A stretch of 64,000 bases of DNA from Pseudomonas protegens CHA0 (lineage in GTDB: Bacteria > Pseudomonadota > Gammaproteobacteria > Pseudomonadales > Pseudomonadaceae): NCBI RefSeq assembly GCF_000397205.1, contig NC_021237.1:3287001-3351000 (forward strand). Reading direction: 5' to 3'. Under the pieces are notes generated by a model. It did no database searches and was not told where the DNA came from. It saw nothing but the letters and a program-made list of their open reading frames with translations. Below, one piece after another: positions 46,141 to 55,049 of the stretch. Each line of letters opens with the position of its first letter. The first letter of the stretch is position 1. The translations under genes and the position numbers were made by a program.

Positions 46141-46161
46141 ATTGACGCGCCCCGCGTCAAT
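46141..46161. terminator. Tight 9-bp hairpin after the RcsB-like gene
   Basis: ATTGACGCG-CCC-CGCGTCAAT is a perfect stem with a 3-base loop, 50 bases after the stop of the regulator gene. It is followed by TGCTTGCG rather than a T-run. It could end transcription from either side, or serve as a protein-binding palindrome. Confidence 0.4.
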
Positions 46162-46310
46162 TGCTTGCGCCGAACTCATCGGCCACTACAGAGTCGCTAT
46201 GGCAAGCATCAAGAAGGTTGCGCTTACCATCCTGCTAAACCCCAGCATTCAGCGCGGGCGCGGTTTTCGAGGACATCGAGGGCAGGAGCGCTGCGAGGCC
46301 AGTCACTCGC

Positions 46311-47006
46311 TCAGCCCGGCGGCAGCAAGCGCAGCGGATCCACCGGCACGCCGTTGGCGCGGATCTCGAAGTAAAGCTGGGCGCGGTCGGTGTCCTGGGA
46401 ACCGGCTTCGGCGATCTTCTGGCCCTTGATCACCATCTGCCCTTCCTTGACCAGCAGCCGGCTGTTGTAGGCGTAGGTGCTGGTGTAGGAGGGGCCGTGC
46501 TGGAGAATCATCAGGTTGCCGTAACCGCGCATGTAGCCGGCGAACGCCACCTTGCCGCCCAGGGTGGCGTGGATCGGCTGGCCCTGGGTGGTGGCGATGC
46601 GGATGCCCTGGTTGAGCTTGCCGGTGGGGGAGAAGCGCCCGATCAGCACTCCGCGCAACGGCCAGCTCCAGCCCTTGAGGGTGACCTTGGGCATGGGGGC
46701 AGGGGCCGGGGGCGCTGTTCGGCCCTTGCTGGCGGTGGTTCGCGACTTGCTGCTGACCACCCGGGTGGCCCTGGCCGCGCCGCCTACCCGCAACACCTGG
46801 CCGACCTCCACGGTATAAGGCGCCTTGAGGCCGTTGAGCCGCGCCACCTCCTTCCAGTTGGTGCCGTTGCGGCTGGCAATGGAATACAGCGTGTCGCCGC
46901 GCTTGACCCGGTACTCGCCGGCCTTGAGGGGGCCGGAGTTGGAAGGGCTGGAGCTGCAGGCTGACAGGGTCAGGAGCAATGCGATGAAAAGCAATCTTGC
47001 GAACAC
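46311..47006 (-). CDS. LysM-LytM lipoprotein, NlpD-like amidase activator
   Basis: A 231-residue lipoprotein. The GTG at 47006 (then FARLLFIALLLTLSACSSSP) gives a clean lipoprotein signal with lipobox LSAC. A LysM domain (YRVKRGDTLYSIASRNGTNW) is followed by a LytM/M23 domain. The zinc ligands of active M23 peptidases are absent: the HxxxD region reads NQGIRIA, the second histidine site reads STYAYNS and the HxH site reads LYFEIR. This is the state seen in NlpD and EnvC, which do not cut peptidoglycan but switch on AmiA/B/C amidases. It is not next to rpoS, so it is an additional NlpD-type paralogue. Longer readings upstream have no support. Confidence 0.82.
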   Translation of the reverse strand: MFARLLFIALLLTLSACSSSPSNSGPLKAGEYRVKRGDTLYSIASRNGTNWKEVARLNGLKAPYTVEVGQVLRVGGAARATRVVSSKSRTTASKGRTAPPAPAPMPKVTLKGWSWPLRGVLIGRFSPTGKLNQGIRIATTQGQPIHATLGGKVAFAGYMRGYGNLMILQHGPSYTSTYAYNSRLLVKEGQMVIKGQKIAEAGSQDTDRAQLYFEIRANGVPVDPLRLLPPG

Positions 47007-47252
47007 GCGACATCCACTATGTCTTGACGGGGCCAGGGGGCCCGAAACTTCGGCGTTAGCCAGGCCGATAAAGCCGGCAACTATACCTGTTTGCCGATGA
47101 AGAGGCGCGTTATAGACCGCTGCCACAGCGGTTAAATTCAATCCGGATGTCACAGGACGCTGATCTTTCCTGCGCCATGAACGCCCACGGCAATCTTTGT
47201 GAACCCTCGTCGCCTGCACCGCACTAAGGCAGTACAGACCGGGAGGAATCTT

Positions 47253-47471
47253 ATGCAAGTGCAATACCTGTTGATCGTACTGGCCGTGATCGTGCTGCTG
47301 GCCGAGATCTGGGCCATCAGAAGCCTGCTGCGCAGCGGTGCGCGGGCAGAAAACAAGGGGCTGTGGATCGTGGTGATCATCTTCGTGCCGCTGTTGGGGC
47401 TGTTGCTATGGCTGATGGTCGGCCCCAAGGCCCTGAACCGGGACGCGCCGGCCGAGCGCGGCAGAAGCTGA
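47253..47471 (+). CDS. Small PLDc_N-type membrane protein
   Basis: A 72-residue protein with two membrane segments (YLLIVLAVIVLLAEIWAI and GLWIVVIIFVPLLGLLLWLM) ending in a GPK motif, which matches the N-terminal PLDc_N module of cardiolipin synthases found alone. The ATG follows GGGAGGAATCTT, an excellent ribosome site. It is divergent from the NlpD-like gene and lies 37 bases before the next gene. The function of stand-alone PLDc_N proteins is not known. Confidence 0.8.
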   Translation: MQVQYLLIVLAVIVLLAEIWAIRSLLRSGARAENKGLWIVVIIFVPLLGLLLWLMVGPKALNRDAPAERGRS

Positions 47472-47508
47472 AAACGGGGGGCAAACCCGCTGAAGGGTTG
47501 ATCACGAC

Positions 47509-48045
47509 ATGCCAAGAATTCTTACATCCCATGTGGACGAAGCCGAGCTGACCGAGCACAACGCCAAGATGTTCGGCTCGCCCAAGGAACGGCTGGACTT
47601 CTATCGCCGGGAGATCCAATACGAAACCAGCATCCTGGCCAACCGCACCGATGCCTACCTGACGGCCCAGGCATTCTTGGTAATCGCCTTCGCTTCGTGC
47701 ATGGCCAATCTCAATCCGGAATGGGGCAAGCTGTTTACTCTGTCCGTGCCGCCTTTCCTGGCGTTGCTGGGGATCCTCAGCTCTCTCAATGCCTGGCCAG
47801 GCATCAGGGCCGCCTACGAGATCATCGATCATTGGCATTTCAAGCAGAGCCACCTGCTGCACAGCGAACCGGTGATGGGCCTGGCCTATGATGAATCGCC
47901 GCTGTTCTGCGAAAGCGAGTCGAGCCACAAGGGCTATCGCAAGTCGTTGCTGTTTTCCATGCGTTCGCCCTGGTTGTTCGCGGCGTTCTGGCTGCTGCTG
48001 GGGATTTGGGCGGTGTATATCCAGGTGACCAATCCGGGCTCCTGA
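47509..48045 (+). CDS. Hypothetical membrane protein
   Basis: A 178-residue protein I do not recognise. It has a soluble N-terminal part (about 1-50, charged, with a helix KERLDFYRREIQYETSILANR), then two or three hydrophobic segments: AYLTAQAFLVIAFASCMAN, LFTLSVPPFLALLGILSSL and at the end WLFAAFWLLLGIWAVYIQV. The layout resembles small RipA/TMEM-type membrane proteins of unknown role. It starts 37 bases after the PLDc_N gene and probably shares its transcript. Confidence 0.7.
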   Translation: MPRILTSHVDEAELTEHNAKMFGSPKERLDFYRREIQYETSILANRTDAYLTAQAFLVIAFASCMANLNPEWGKLFTLSVPPFLALLGILSSLNAWPGIRAAYEIIDHWHFKQSHLLHSEPVMGLAYDESPLFCESESSHKGYRKSLLFSMRSPWLFAAFWLLLGIWAVYIQVTNPGS

Positions 48046-48160
48046 GGGCGCAGGCTCGCTGCCTGCGCTGCGGGACACAACGCTACCGGCCTATGGGCGC
48101 CAGCTGGCCGGTGTGCCGCGCAAGCGAACGCGGCACCTGGGTGCCACGCTCGCCGGTCAC

Positions 48161-50161
48161 TCAGTGCGGAGCGCGGGGAATGGTCTTGAGCAGGTCTTCG
48201 GGGCTGATATGGCCGACCACGGCCTCGGCGGCGCTGCCCGGTAGCGGCAGGTCGAGGATATGACCCTTGATCTTGCCCACCACATGCATTTCGCACGGCT
48301 TGCAGTCAAATTTCAGGGTCAGCACTTCATCGCCGTGTACCAGTTGCATCGGTGCCACCTTGGTGCGCACGCCAGTCACGCCCTTGGCCTGCTTGGGGCA
48401 CAGGTTGAAGGAGAAGCGCAGGCAGTGCTTGGTGATCATCACCGGCACGTCGCCGTGCTCTTCATGGGCCTCGAAGGCCGCGTCGATCAGTTGCACCCCG
48501 TGACGGTGGTAGAAATCCCGGGCCTTCTGGTTGTAGACGTTGGCCAGGAATGACAGGTGCGATTCCGGGTAGACCGGCGGCGGGCTGCTTTCGGCCTTGC
48601 GCGAGCCCCGTGGGTGGGCATCGATGCGTGCGGCGTCCAGGGCTTCGATGACTTCCCGGCGCAGGGCCTTGAGCTGGGAGTTGGGGATGAAGTAAGCCTG
48701 GGGCGCGTCCAGCTTGATGCTGGTGGCGTGGTAATGGGTGGTGCCCAGCTGGCCCAGCAGATCCTGCAGTTGCCCCAGGGCCTTTTCCGGCTTGTTGGCC
48801 ACGCCGAACGGGCCATCCAGGGCGACGCTGGCGCTGATGCCTTCCTCGCTGGTGGCGGTCAGTTCCAGCCGTGCTTCGCTCAGGCGTGCCAGCCAGGACA
48901 GGCCGATGCGCCGCTCGGCGGAAGTGCGGGTCAAGGCTTGCTGCCAGTTGTGGTCGAGGTTGCGGCTCAGGGGGTGGTTGGGCCGCAGACGGCTCAGGGC
49001 TTCGGGCATCTCGTTGGGTTCGACCCGATAGCGGTAGCGTTTCTCGCCATCTTCTTCGAACTCGCCACGGGCCTCGGCGATGTTGGCGCGGAAACCCACC
49101 ACCTCACGCTTGACCAGCAGGTTCAGGCCATCGCCATTGGACAACGGCTCGAAGGTCACCACCTGCAGGTCGCGCTTGCCGACCTTTTCCACGGTGCCTA
49201 CCGGCAGCCCGGTGAAAGTCGGCGAGTCGAAGGCGCCGATGTCGATCTTGCGCTCGCTGACAAAGTAGTCGGTGCTGCCGCGGTGGAACGTCTTGTCCGG
49301 GTCGGGCACGAAGAAATGCGCGGTACGGCCGCTGGAGGCGCGAGCCAGGTCGGGGCGATCTTCCAGAACCGCGTCCAGGCGCTGGCGGTAGTAGGCCGTG
49401 ATGTTCTTCACATAGGCCATGTCCTTGTAGCGCCCCTCGATCTTGAACGAGCGCACGCCGGCTTCCACCAGGGCGCGGATGTTGGCGCTCTGGTTGTTGT
49501 CCTTCATCGACAGCAGGTGCTTTTCATAGGCGATCACGCCGCCGTGCTCGTCTTTCAGGGTGTAGGGCAGGCGGCAGGCCTGGGAGCAGTCGCCACGGTT
49601 GGCGCTGCGGCCGGTCTGGGCGTGGGAAATGTTGCATTGGCCGGAGAAGGCCACGCACAAAGCGCCGTGAATGAAGAACTCGATGGCGGCATCGGTTTCA
49701 GCGGCGATGGCACTGATTTCCTTGAGGTTCAGCTCGCGGGCCAGGACCAGCTGGGAGAAACCAGCCTGGTCGAGGAACTTCGCCCGCTCCAGGGTGCGGA
49801 TGTCGGTCTGGGTGCTGGCGTGCAGCTCGATGGGCGGAATATCCAGCTCCATCACCCCCAGGTCCTGGACGATCAGCGCATCGACCCCCGCGTCATACAG
49901 CTGGTGGATCAGCTTGCGCGCCGGTTCCAGCTCGTTGTCGTGGAGGATGGTGTTGAGGGTGGTGAACACCCGGGCGTGATAGCGGCGGGCGAACTCCACC
50001 AACTGGGCGATCTCGCCCACCTCGTTGCTGGCGTTGTGGCGGGCGCCGAAGCTCGGGCCGCCGATGTACACCGCATCGGCGCCATGCAGGATGGCTTCGC
50101 GGGCGATGCTCACATCGCGGGCAGGGCTGAGCAGTTCCAGGTGATGTTTGGGCAAGGACAT
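48161..50161 (-). CDS. rlhA: U32-family protein, RlhA-like (23S rRNA cytidine hydroxylation)
   Basis: A 666-residue U32 'peptidase' family protein. The N-terminal TIM-barrel part has HHLELLSPARDVSIAREAIL and ELHASTQTDIRTLERAK, and the cysteine cluster is in LCVAFSGQCNISH and RGDCSQACRLPY, with further cysteines towards the C-terminus (KHCLRFSFNLCPKQAKG and KFDCKPCEMH). The length (about 650-670) fits RlhA (YdcP), which hydroxylates C2501 of 23S rRNA, rather than the shorter TrhP (YegQ, about 450). These cysteines bind an iron-sulfur cluster and prephenate is needed by the pathway. It is a single-gene unit. The older name 'collagenase-like protease' is misleading. Confidence 0.8.
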   Translation of the reverse strand: MSLPKHHLELLSPARDVSIAREAILHGADAVYIGGPSFGARHNASNEVGEIAQLVEFARRYHARVFTTLNTILHDNELEPARKLIHQLYDAGVDALIVQDLGVMELDIPPIELHASTQTDIRTLERAKFLDQAGFSQLVLARELNLKEISAIAAETDAAIEFFIHGALCVAFSGQCNISHAQTGRSANRGDCSQACRLPYTLKDEHGGVIAYEKHLLSMKDNNQSANIRALVEAGVRSFKIEGRYKDMAYVKNITAYYRQRLDAVLEDRPDLARASSGRTAHFFVPDPDKTFHRGSTDYFVSERKIDIGAFDSPTFTGLPVGTVEKVGKRDLQVVTFEPLSNGDGLNLLVKREVVGFRANIAEARGEFEEDGEKRYRYRVEPNEMPEALSRLRPNHPLSRNLDHNWQQALTRTSAERRIGLSWLARLSEARLELTATSEEGISASVALDGPFGVANKPEKALGQLQDLLGQLGTTHYHATSIKLDAPQAYFIPNSQLKALRREVIEALDAARIDAHPRGSRKAESSPPPVYPESHLSFLANVYNQKARDFYHRHGVQLIDAAFEAHEEHGDVPVMITKHCLRFSFNLCPKQAKGVTGVRTKVAPMQLVHGDEVLTLKFDCKPCEMHVVGKIKGHILDLPLPGSAAEAVVGHISPEDLLKTIPRAPH

Positions 50162-50284
50162 GTTTTTTTAGTCAGGCTTATCAGGGTCAAGGCGCGCATT
50201 GTAGCGGCGAAACGCTTGCCCGGCACCCGTGTGCTGCCAGGTGGCGGCCACGCCTTGCGCGAGGCCGCCGATTGACGCGCTGCC

Positions 50285-50665
50285 TCAGGCCTTTGCGGCC
50301 ATTGCCGTGACTTCCACGCGCATGCCTTCCACCGCCAGGGCGGCCACGCCCACCGCGGCACGTACCGGCCAGGGCTTGGCGAAGAAACGCTGGTAGACCG
50401 CATTGAATGCCGCACGATCGGCCATGTCGGTGAGGTAGATGGTCAGGTGCATGACCCGGTCCATGGAACTGCCGGCGCGCTCCAGGGCCACTTTCAGCGC
50501 CTGCAGCGTGCATTCGCTCTGCAGGGTGATGTCCCCCAGTTCCAGGCTGCCGTCGGCGCGGGTGGGGATCTGGGTGGAGACCAGGATGCCGTTGAAACCG
50601 ACCACGTCGGAGGAAATGGAATCGGCGTCCGGGTCGGGGGTGAAGCTCAGGTCTTGGTTGGCCAT
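50285..50665 (-). CDS. RidA/YjgF-family protein
   Basis: A 126-residue Rid protein. The ATG at 50665 (MANQDLSFTPDPDADSISSD) is used. The family pattern is present: FNGILVSTQIP, a central QALKVALERAGSSMDRV, and the end RAAVGVAALAVEGMRVEVTA. In true RidA the key Arg of the RxAVxxxxLP motif lets it hydrolyse 2-aminoacrylate; here RAAVGVAALA has an Arg in place but Ala in place of the LP, so it may belong to a Rid subgroup other than RidA. It lies alone between the U32 gene and an accessory gene. Confidence 0.8.
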   Translation of the reverse strand: MANQDLSFTPDPDADSISSDVVGFNGILVSTQIPTRADGSLELGDITLQSECTLQALKVALERAGSSMDRVMHLTIYLTDMADRAAFNAVYQRFFAKPWPVRAAVGVAALAVEGMRVEVTAMAAKA

Positions 50666-50747
50666 GGGGGTCTCTTGATTTGTGTAAGGGCGCAGCGGTC
50701 GCACTCGCTACGGTTGGTCGGAAAGATCAGTCAGGCGACAGTTCAAT

Positions 50748-51386
50748 TTAAGACTTATGCCTTTGCGCTATGTCCATGCAGGCTTCATGAGTGAACAGGT
50801 CTGTGCAATGAATCATTGAGTACTCATCGAGTTGATGCACAAAGAGGCGAGCATTGTCCATTGGACTTCTCGAGGCCGGGAACATTTCGCTTGTCGAGCC
50901 GTCGATGAAGCTCAGGTCTGTTCGCTCAATGATTTCGTCCTTCAAACCGGAATGGCGATAACGCACCGACTCCAGATAAACAACACCGTCGCTATGAGTA
51001 AGTTTAATCGAGTGGAAGTCCGGCTTCAGGTAGTCCGAGTACTTCTTCTTCAAGTCAGGGAGTATTTCCACACCACAATTTGTCCCGATCCGAGGCACGA
51101 GATATCCGACGGATTCCTCCATTAATCCACGTATCGCTTGCCTGACTGGAATTTCAAAAAACTCGCGATTCGGTTGATAGCGAAAAGAGTCAAAACGCGT
51201 GTGCATCCGTTTTTCAACAGTTTTGCAGTCAGTCACAAGCTCGTCGTAAACGGTAATGAAATCAGTCGGCAACCCCGTACTTCGTAGATCTTTGGCCCGC
51301 TCATCAGACGTTCTCTCGGTTAATCCGATTTTGACTAATCCAGGCATGGCCGGGTTGATCATGATGTAAACAAATCCACTACTCAT
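50748..51386 (-). CDS. GIY-YIG/T5orf172-domain protein, likely horizontally acquired
   Basis: A 212-residue protein with an N-terminal GIY-YIG-like nuclease domain of the T5orf172 kind: GFVYIMINPAMPGLVKIGLT, with Y and the KIG(L)T strand, then RAKDLRSTGLPTDF and KRMHTRFDSFRYQPNREFFEI, the last containing the usual glutamate region. The C-terminal half is unlike anything recognised. Codon use and base composition are clearly more AT-rich than in the neighbouring genes, which suggests transfer from another source. T5orf172 proteins occur in phages, plasmids and restriction or defence loci. No partner gene is seen beside it. Confidence 0.7.
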   Translation of the reverse strand: MSSGFVYIMINPAMPGLVKIGLTERTSDERAKDLRSTGLPTDFITVYDELVTDCKTVEKRMHTRFDSFRYQPNREFFEIPVRQAIRGLMEESVGYLVPRIGTNCGVEILPDLKKKYSDYLKPDFHSIKLTHSDGVVYLESVRYRHSGLKDEIIERTDLSFIDGSTSEMFPASRSPMDNARLFVHQLDEYSMIHCTDLFTHEACMDIAQRHKS

Positions 51387-51491
51387 AAAGACGAGGCTCC
51401 AAATTGAAGTAGAAATGGCAGGGGGCCGATAACGCCTGGAGCGACTCGGTAATGGCTGTATTCGCCGATGTCATCCTTGAGTGTCTTTACG

Positions 51492-51737
51492 TCACTGCGA
51501 GTGGTTGAGCCATGTCTCCAGCACCCGCCGGTCCAGCTCTTCCCAGTCGGCCATGCCCAGGACCCGGGTGGTGTTCAGGCCACGCAGGTAGCCACGCAAT
51601 TGATAGGCGGCGATCCGCAGGCTTTGCGGGTCGGCGCTGCTGTCACCCAGCACCTGTTCGTACTCCACCAGGTAGTCCGCCACCCGCTCACGGAATTCCG
51701 GGAGGACGGCGTCGCGAATCAAGTCAAAGGTGCGCAT
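51492..51737 (-). CDS. Small hypothetical protein
   Basis: An 81-residue protein with no recognised family. It is mostly helical by appearance: RDAVLPEFRERVADYLVEYEQVL, then SLRIAAYQLRGYLRGLNTT and WEELDRRVLETWLN. It has no signal peptide or membrane segment. Codon use is typical of this genome and the ATG at 51737 is preceded by GGATTTC, a weak ribosome site. It may be a conserved Pseudomonas protein of unknown role. Confidence 0.6.
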   Translation of the reverse strand: MRTFDLIRDAVLPEFRERVADYLVEYEQVLGDSSADPQSLRIAAYQLRGYLRGLNTTRVLGMADWEELDRRVLETWLNHSQ

Positions 51738-51955
51738 GGGGAAATCCTTTTTTTAGTTGTAGTCGGGCTGCCGGGCAGTCTGCCCGGGGGGCAACTATCG
51801 GTTCAAGTAATAGTGACAATCAAGCAACGCAAGTTCTGCTTTGGGCGCCAACCATGGACAATCGCCCCCGACCCAAAACCATGACCGCAACGGCAGCGCC
51901 CGTGACGCTGAACCGTTGCGCACCGAACCAGGCTGTACATTTTCAGGACTTACCG

Positions 51956-52297
51956 ATGCGCCCTCTATTTGCTCCCGCCATGACCCTGGCCACCTTGCTG
52001 CTGGCCGGTTGCGCCACCGCGCCCAACGACCCGACGCTGGTCATGCAGACCCGGAAAACCCCGGCCGAATATGCCGAGTGCGTGGTGCCCAAGCTGCAAG
52101 GCAACGCCCAGAGCCCGACGGTTTCCCAGACCCAGCGCGGTTTTCGCATTGTCGTTGCCAGCAAGGTGGCGGCAGACAACGTACTGGAAGCCTACAAGGC
52201 GCCCAATGGCGGCAAGGTGTTCCTCTACGAGCGGCACTTGCTGGCCTCCAGCTTCGCCCCGTCGAGCTTCGAACGCGCGGCCCAGGAATGCCTGTAG
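51956..52297 (+). CDS. Small lipoprotein of unknown function
   Basis: A 113-residue lipoprotein. The ATG at 51956 is chosen because MRPLFAPAMTLATLLLAGCATAP gives a complete lipoprotein signal with lipobox LLAGC at the right place, and AGGACT lies just upstream. The mature part has TPAEYAECVVPKLQGN and a C-terminal cysteine (AAQECL), so one disulfide is possible. The family is not recognised. A short stretch before it shows no promoter that can be named. Confidence 0.7.
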   Translation: MRPLFAPAMTLATLLLAGCATAPNDPTLVMQTRKTPAEYAECVVPKLQGNAQSPTVSQTQRGFRIVVASKVAADNVLEAYKAPNGGKVFLYERHLLASSFAPSSFERAAQECL

Positions 52298-52306
52298 CCA
52301 GCCGTG

Positions 52307-52606
52307 TTAAACCGCCTCTTTCAGTAACTTCTCGATCTGCGCCAGCTCCCAGGTACTGAGCAGGCTCACCGGGTCGGTGCCGAAGCGTTGCCGCGTATCG
52401 AGCTGCCAGACATCGCCTTCGGCGCTGCGGCAGCTCTGGCAGTGATGCAGATGCCGGCCATCGAAATCCAGCAGCAACTGCCAACCCTCGATATCCACCT
52501 GCACCTGGCCAGCGCCCGAATGGCTGGCGCCGGGCCGTAGGGGGTAAACGCCAAGGGCGGCATCGCGCAGGCGCTGGCAGACATCTCGGGCATTCAGGCA
52601 GGGCAT
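52307..52606 (-). CDS. Small hypothetical protein with Cys-rich centre
   Basis: A 99-residue soluble protein. A central HHCQSCRSAEGD with two cysteines and histidines could bind a metal; before it is VDIEGWQLLLDFDGRHL, which reads like a beta-sheet. The end, LLSTWELAQIEKLLKEAV, is helical. It converges with the small lipoprotein gene at only 9 bases between stop codons. I do not recognise the family. Confidence 0.55.
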   Translation of the reverse strand: MPCLNARDVCQRLRDAALGVYPLRPGASHSGAGQVQVDIEGWQLLLDFDGRHLHHCQSCRSAEGDVWQLDTRQRFGTDPVSLLSTWELAQIEKLLKEAV

Positions 52607-52776
52607 GGGGCTCTCGCGGGCAGTGCAGGGACAAAGGCGCTCAGGATATCCATCGACTGCGTGGGTGCAAGTGTCGATTGGTCGCTGTCCGACGCTGGCC
52701 CGGGCCAGTGGCTGGCGAACTCACTGCACGCCTGAAATGGCGCCGCAAAGCCCAGGGCCTTGCGGCAACCCCTCGA

Positions 52777-54927
52777 TCAGAAGCTGTAGTCGGTGGTGAC
52801 GAACAACGAGCGCGGTTCACCCATCAGCCATTGCTGGCCGCTGTTCTGTTGCGCCGCGGCATAACGCCGGTCCAGCAGGTTGTTCACCTGCAGGCCCAGG
52901 CGCACATCGGGCAGGGCCTGCCAGCCGAGGTTGGCATCCAGCACCGTGTAGCCGGGTACATCGACGCTATTGGCGGTGTTGGCATAACGCGCATCGACGT
53001 AGCGCAGGCCCATGCCGGCTTCCAGGCTCGGAGCCAGGGCCTTGTTCAGCCACAGGTTGGCGGTGCGTCGCGGCACGTTGGTGGGGCGATTGCCGGCCCG
53101 GGACACCGCTTTGCCAGAGACCACCTCATCGAAGTCATCGTACTCGGCACGCACCACCGAGGCGTTGGCCGAGACTTGCCAGCCGTGATCCAGGGCCAGC
53201 TCCAGCGAGGTTTCCAGGCCGTCGGCGGATTGCTGGCCGACCTGCTGCGCCAGGCGGGTCACCGGATCGGTGGTCAAGAGCTTTTTCTTGACGATGTGGT
53301 AGGCCGCCAGGGTCCATTCGCCACGGCCGCTCCAGAACTGCTGCTTGAGCCCGAACTCGGTCTGCTTGGCTTCGGTCAGGTCCATCTGCAACTGGCTCGG
53401 GTTGAGGCTGATCAGGTTGCTGACCCCGTCTTCACTGGTGGAGTACTGGCCGTACAGCGACAGTTGATCGGTGACCGCGAACACCAGGCCGGCGCGCCAG
53501 TTGCCGCCGGTGAGGCTGCGATCGGTGCGGGTGCCGGCGCGCAGATCACTGCGATCGATATGGTTCTGGTCGCGGCGGATGCCGGTCACCAGCGACCAGC
53601 GCTCCGACAGTTGCAGGCGGTTTTCCGCAAACAGGGCGAAAGTGCGGGTGCTGCTGTCGGTCTGGGGCGAGAAGGGCGAGCGGCTCTGGAAGTAGCCCGG
53701 TGCAGGGTTCCACGGGTCGATATAGTCGCTACCGATATCCTTGTAGGGCGAGTTGTTGGCCACGCCGAAGCGAATCCTGTTGTACTCCAGGCCGACCACG
53801 GTCCTGCTGTCCAGGCCGAACAGCGAGTGGTTGAAGGTGAAGCTCTGGCGATCGCCGATCTGCTCCTGATCGTGCTTGATCTCCAGGTAGTCGCCGCGCA
53901 GCAACTGCTCCCGGGAGCTGACCCAGTTGTAGGCTTCGGCGTTGCGCCAGTGGCGGCGGCTCTTGATGTAGTAGAGCTGGTTGCTGGCGCTGAGGTTGTC
54001 GCTCAGGGTCCAGTCGGTGTTGAGCCGGGTCCATTCGTCGTTGTAGCGCTGCACGGCGTTGCGCAGGTTGTAGTTCTTGGCCCGCAGGCTGTCGCGGTAT
54101 TGGCCGGCAATCAGCGGCGTGCCGAAATAGCTGGCGGGTTCGCTTTCACCGCGTTCATGGGCCAGGGTGAAACCGAGGTCGTCGGTGGCTTGCCAGCGTA
54201 GCGCCGCGCTGAGTGCCAGGCTGCGTGACTGGCCCTGGTCGACCCAGCCATTGCTCTGCTGCTGGTTCAGGGTCAGGCGGTAGCTCAGGGTGTCGGTCAG
54301 CGAGCCGCCGCTGTCCAGGCCCAGTTGCTGGCGATCATGGGAGCCATAGCCCAGGCGCAGGCGGTTGTGGATCTCACCGTCGAAGGGCTTCTTGGCAATC
54401 ACGTTGATCACCGCGCCGGTGGCGCCTTCCCCGTACAGCACCGAGGCTGGGCCGCGGATCACGTCGATGCGCTCGACCATCCACGGGTCCACCGGGAAGG
54501 TCTGGCTGCCGGCGCCGGTGTACAGGCGCGCACCGTCGAACAGGGTCATCACCGAGGAGTGCCCGGTAAAGCCGCGGGCCGACAGTGCGGTATTGCCGTT
54601 GCCCGGGGTGGCGATGCTGGTGATGCCGGGGGAGCGGGTGACGGCATCCTGCACCGTGAGGTTGTTGCGGTTGCTGATGGCGTCGTTGCCCAGGCTGCTG
54701 GTGCTGGCCGGAGTCTCCAGGGCCGTGAGGTTCAGCCGCGAGCCGGCGGGCAGGGGCGTGTCCAGAGAGGTTTGCGGGGCGCTGGAGACTCCGCTCACTT
54801 GGGTCTCGGGCAAGACCAGGGAGGTTTTCTGTTCAGCCTGTGCCAGGGCCGGGTAGGCCATGCAAGGCAGGAGGGTGAAACACAGCGAGGGGCTCGCCAG
54901 GTGTTGCAGCAAGGAGGTGCGGGACAT
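52777..54927 (-). CDS. TonB-dependent receptor, siderophore type, under B12 riboswitch
   Basis: A 716-residue outer-membrane receptor. The start is the ATG at 54927 (MSRTSLLQHLASPSLCF) with AAGGAATG-like context; the signal peptide ends at AQA-EQK. A TonB box-like LVLPETQVSG is followed by the plug (LTVQDAVTRSPGIT, RIDVIRGPASVLYGEGATGA) and a 22-strand barrel ending RSLFVTTDYSF with terminal Phe. The sequence fits the siderophore-receptor subgroup (FhuA/FecA-like) better than classic BtuB. A cobalamin riboswitch immediately upstream shows that expression falls when B12 is present, so B12 or a related corrinoid is the probable cargo. This pairing of receptor type and riboswitch is notable. Confidence 0.88.
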   Translation of the reverse strand: MSRTSLLQHLASPSLCFTLLPCMAYPALAQAEQKTSLVLPETQVSGVSSAPQTSLDTPLPAGSRLNLTALETPASTSSLGNDAISNRNNLTVQDAVTRSPGITSIATPGNGNTALSARGFTGHSSVMTLFDGARLYTGAGSQTFPVDPWMVERIDVIRGPASVLYGEGATGAVINVIAKKPFDGEIHNRLRLGYGSHDRQQLGLDSGGSLTDTLSYRLTLNQQQSNGWVDQGQSRSLALSAALRWQATDDLGFTLAHERGESEPASYFGTPLIAGQYRDSLRAKNYNLRNAVQRYNDEWTRLNTDWTLSDNLSASNQLYYIKSRRHWRNAEAYNWVSSREQLLRGDYLEIKHDQEQIGDRQSFTFNHSLFGLDSRTVVGLEYNRIRFGVANNSPYKDIGSDYIDPWNPAPGYFQSRSPFSPQTDSSTRTFALFAENRLQLSERWSLVTGIRRDQNHIDRSDLRAGTRTDRSLTGGNWRAGLVFAVTDQLSLYGQYSTSEDGVSNLISLNPSQLQMDLTEAKQTEFGLKQQFWSGRGEWTLAAYHIVKKKLLTTDPVTRLAQQVGQQSADGLETSLELALDHGWQVSANASVVRAEYDDFDEVVSGKAVSRAGNRPTNVPRRTANLWLNKALAPSLEAGMGLRYVDARYANTANSVDVPGYTVLDANLGWQALPDVRLGLQVNNLLDRRYAAAQQNSGQQWLMGEPRSLFVTTDYSF

Positions 54928-55049
54928 GCGATTCCTACTACTTGTAAGGAATGAATGAATCCCGGAGGGAACAACGCATAGGGAATCGCGGGCAGCCGCG
55001 CCCACGAAAACCGGACTGCGCCCGCCCACCGCGGGGTTGTCAAACGAAG

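Noticed and set aside
48161..50161. Collagenase-like protease
   Set aside because: U32 proteins were named so historically, but the cysteine pattern and length fit the RNA hydroxylation factors RlhA/TrhP.
50748..51386. Homing endonuclease inside an intron or intein
   Set aside because: There is no split host gene around it; both neighbours are intact and the protein has only a GIY-YIG-like start with no known homing partner.
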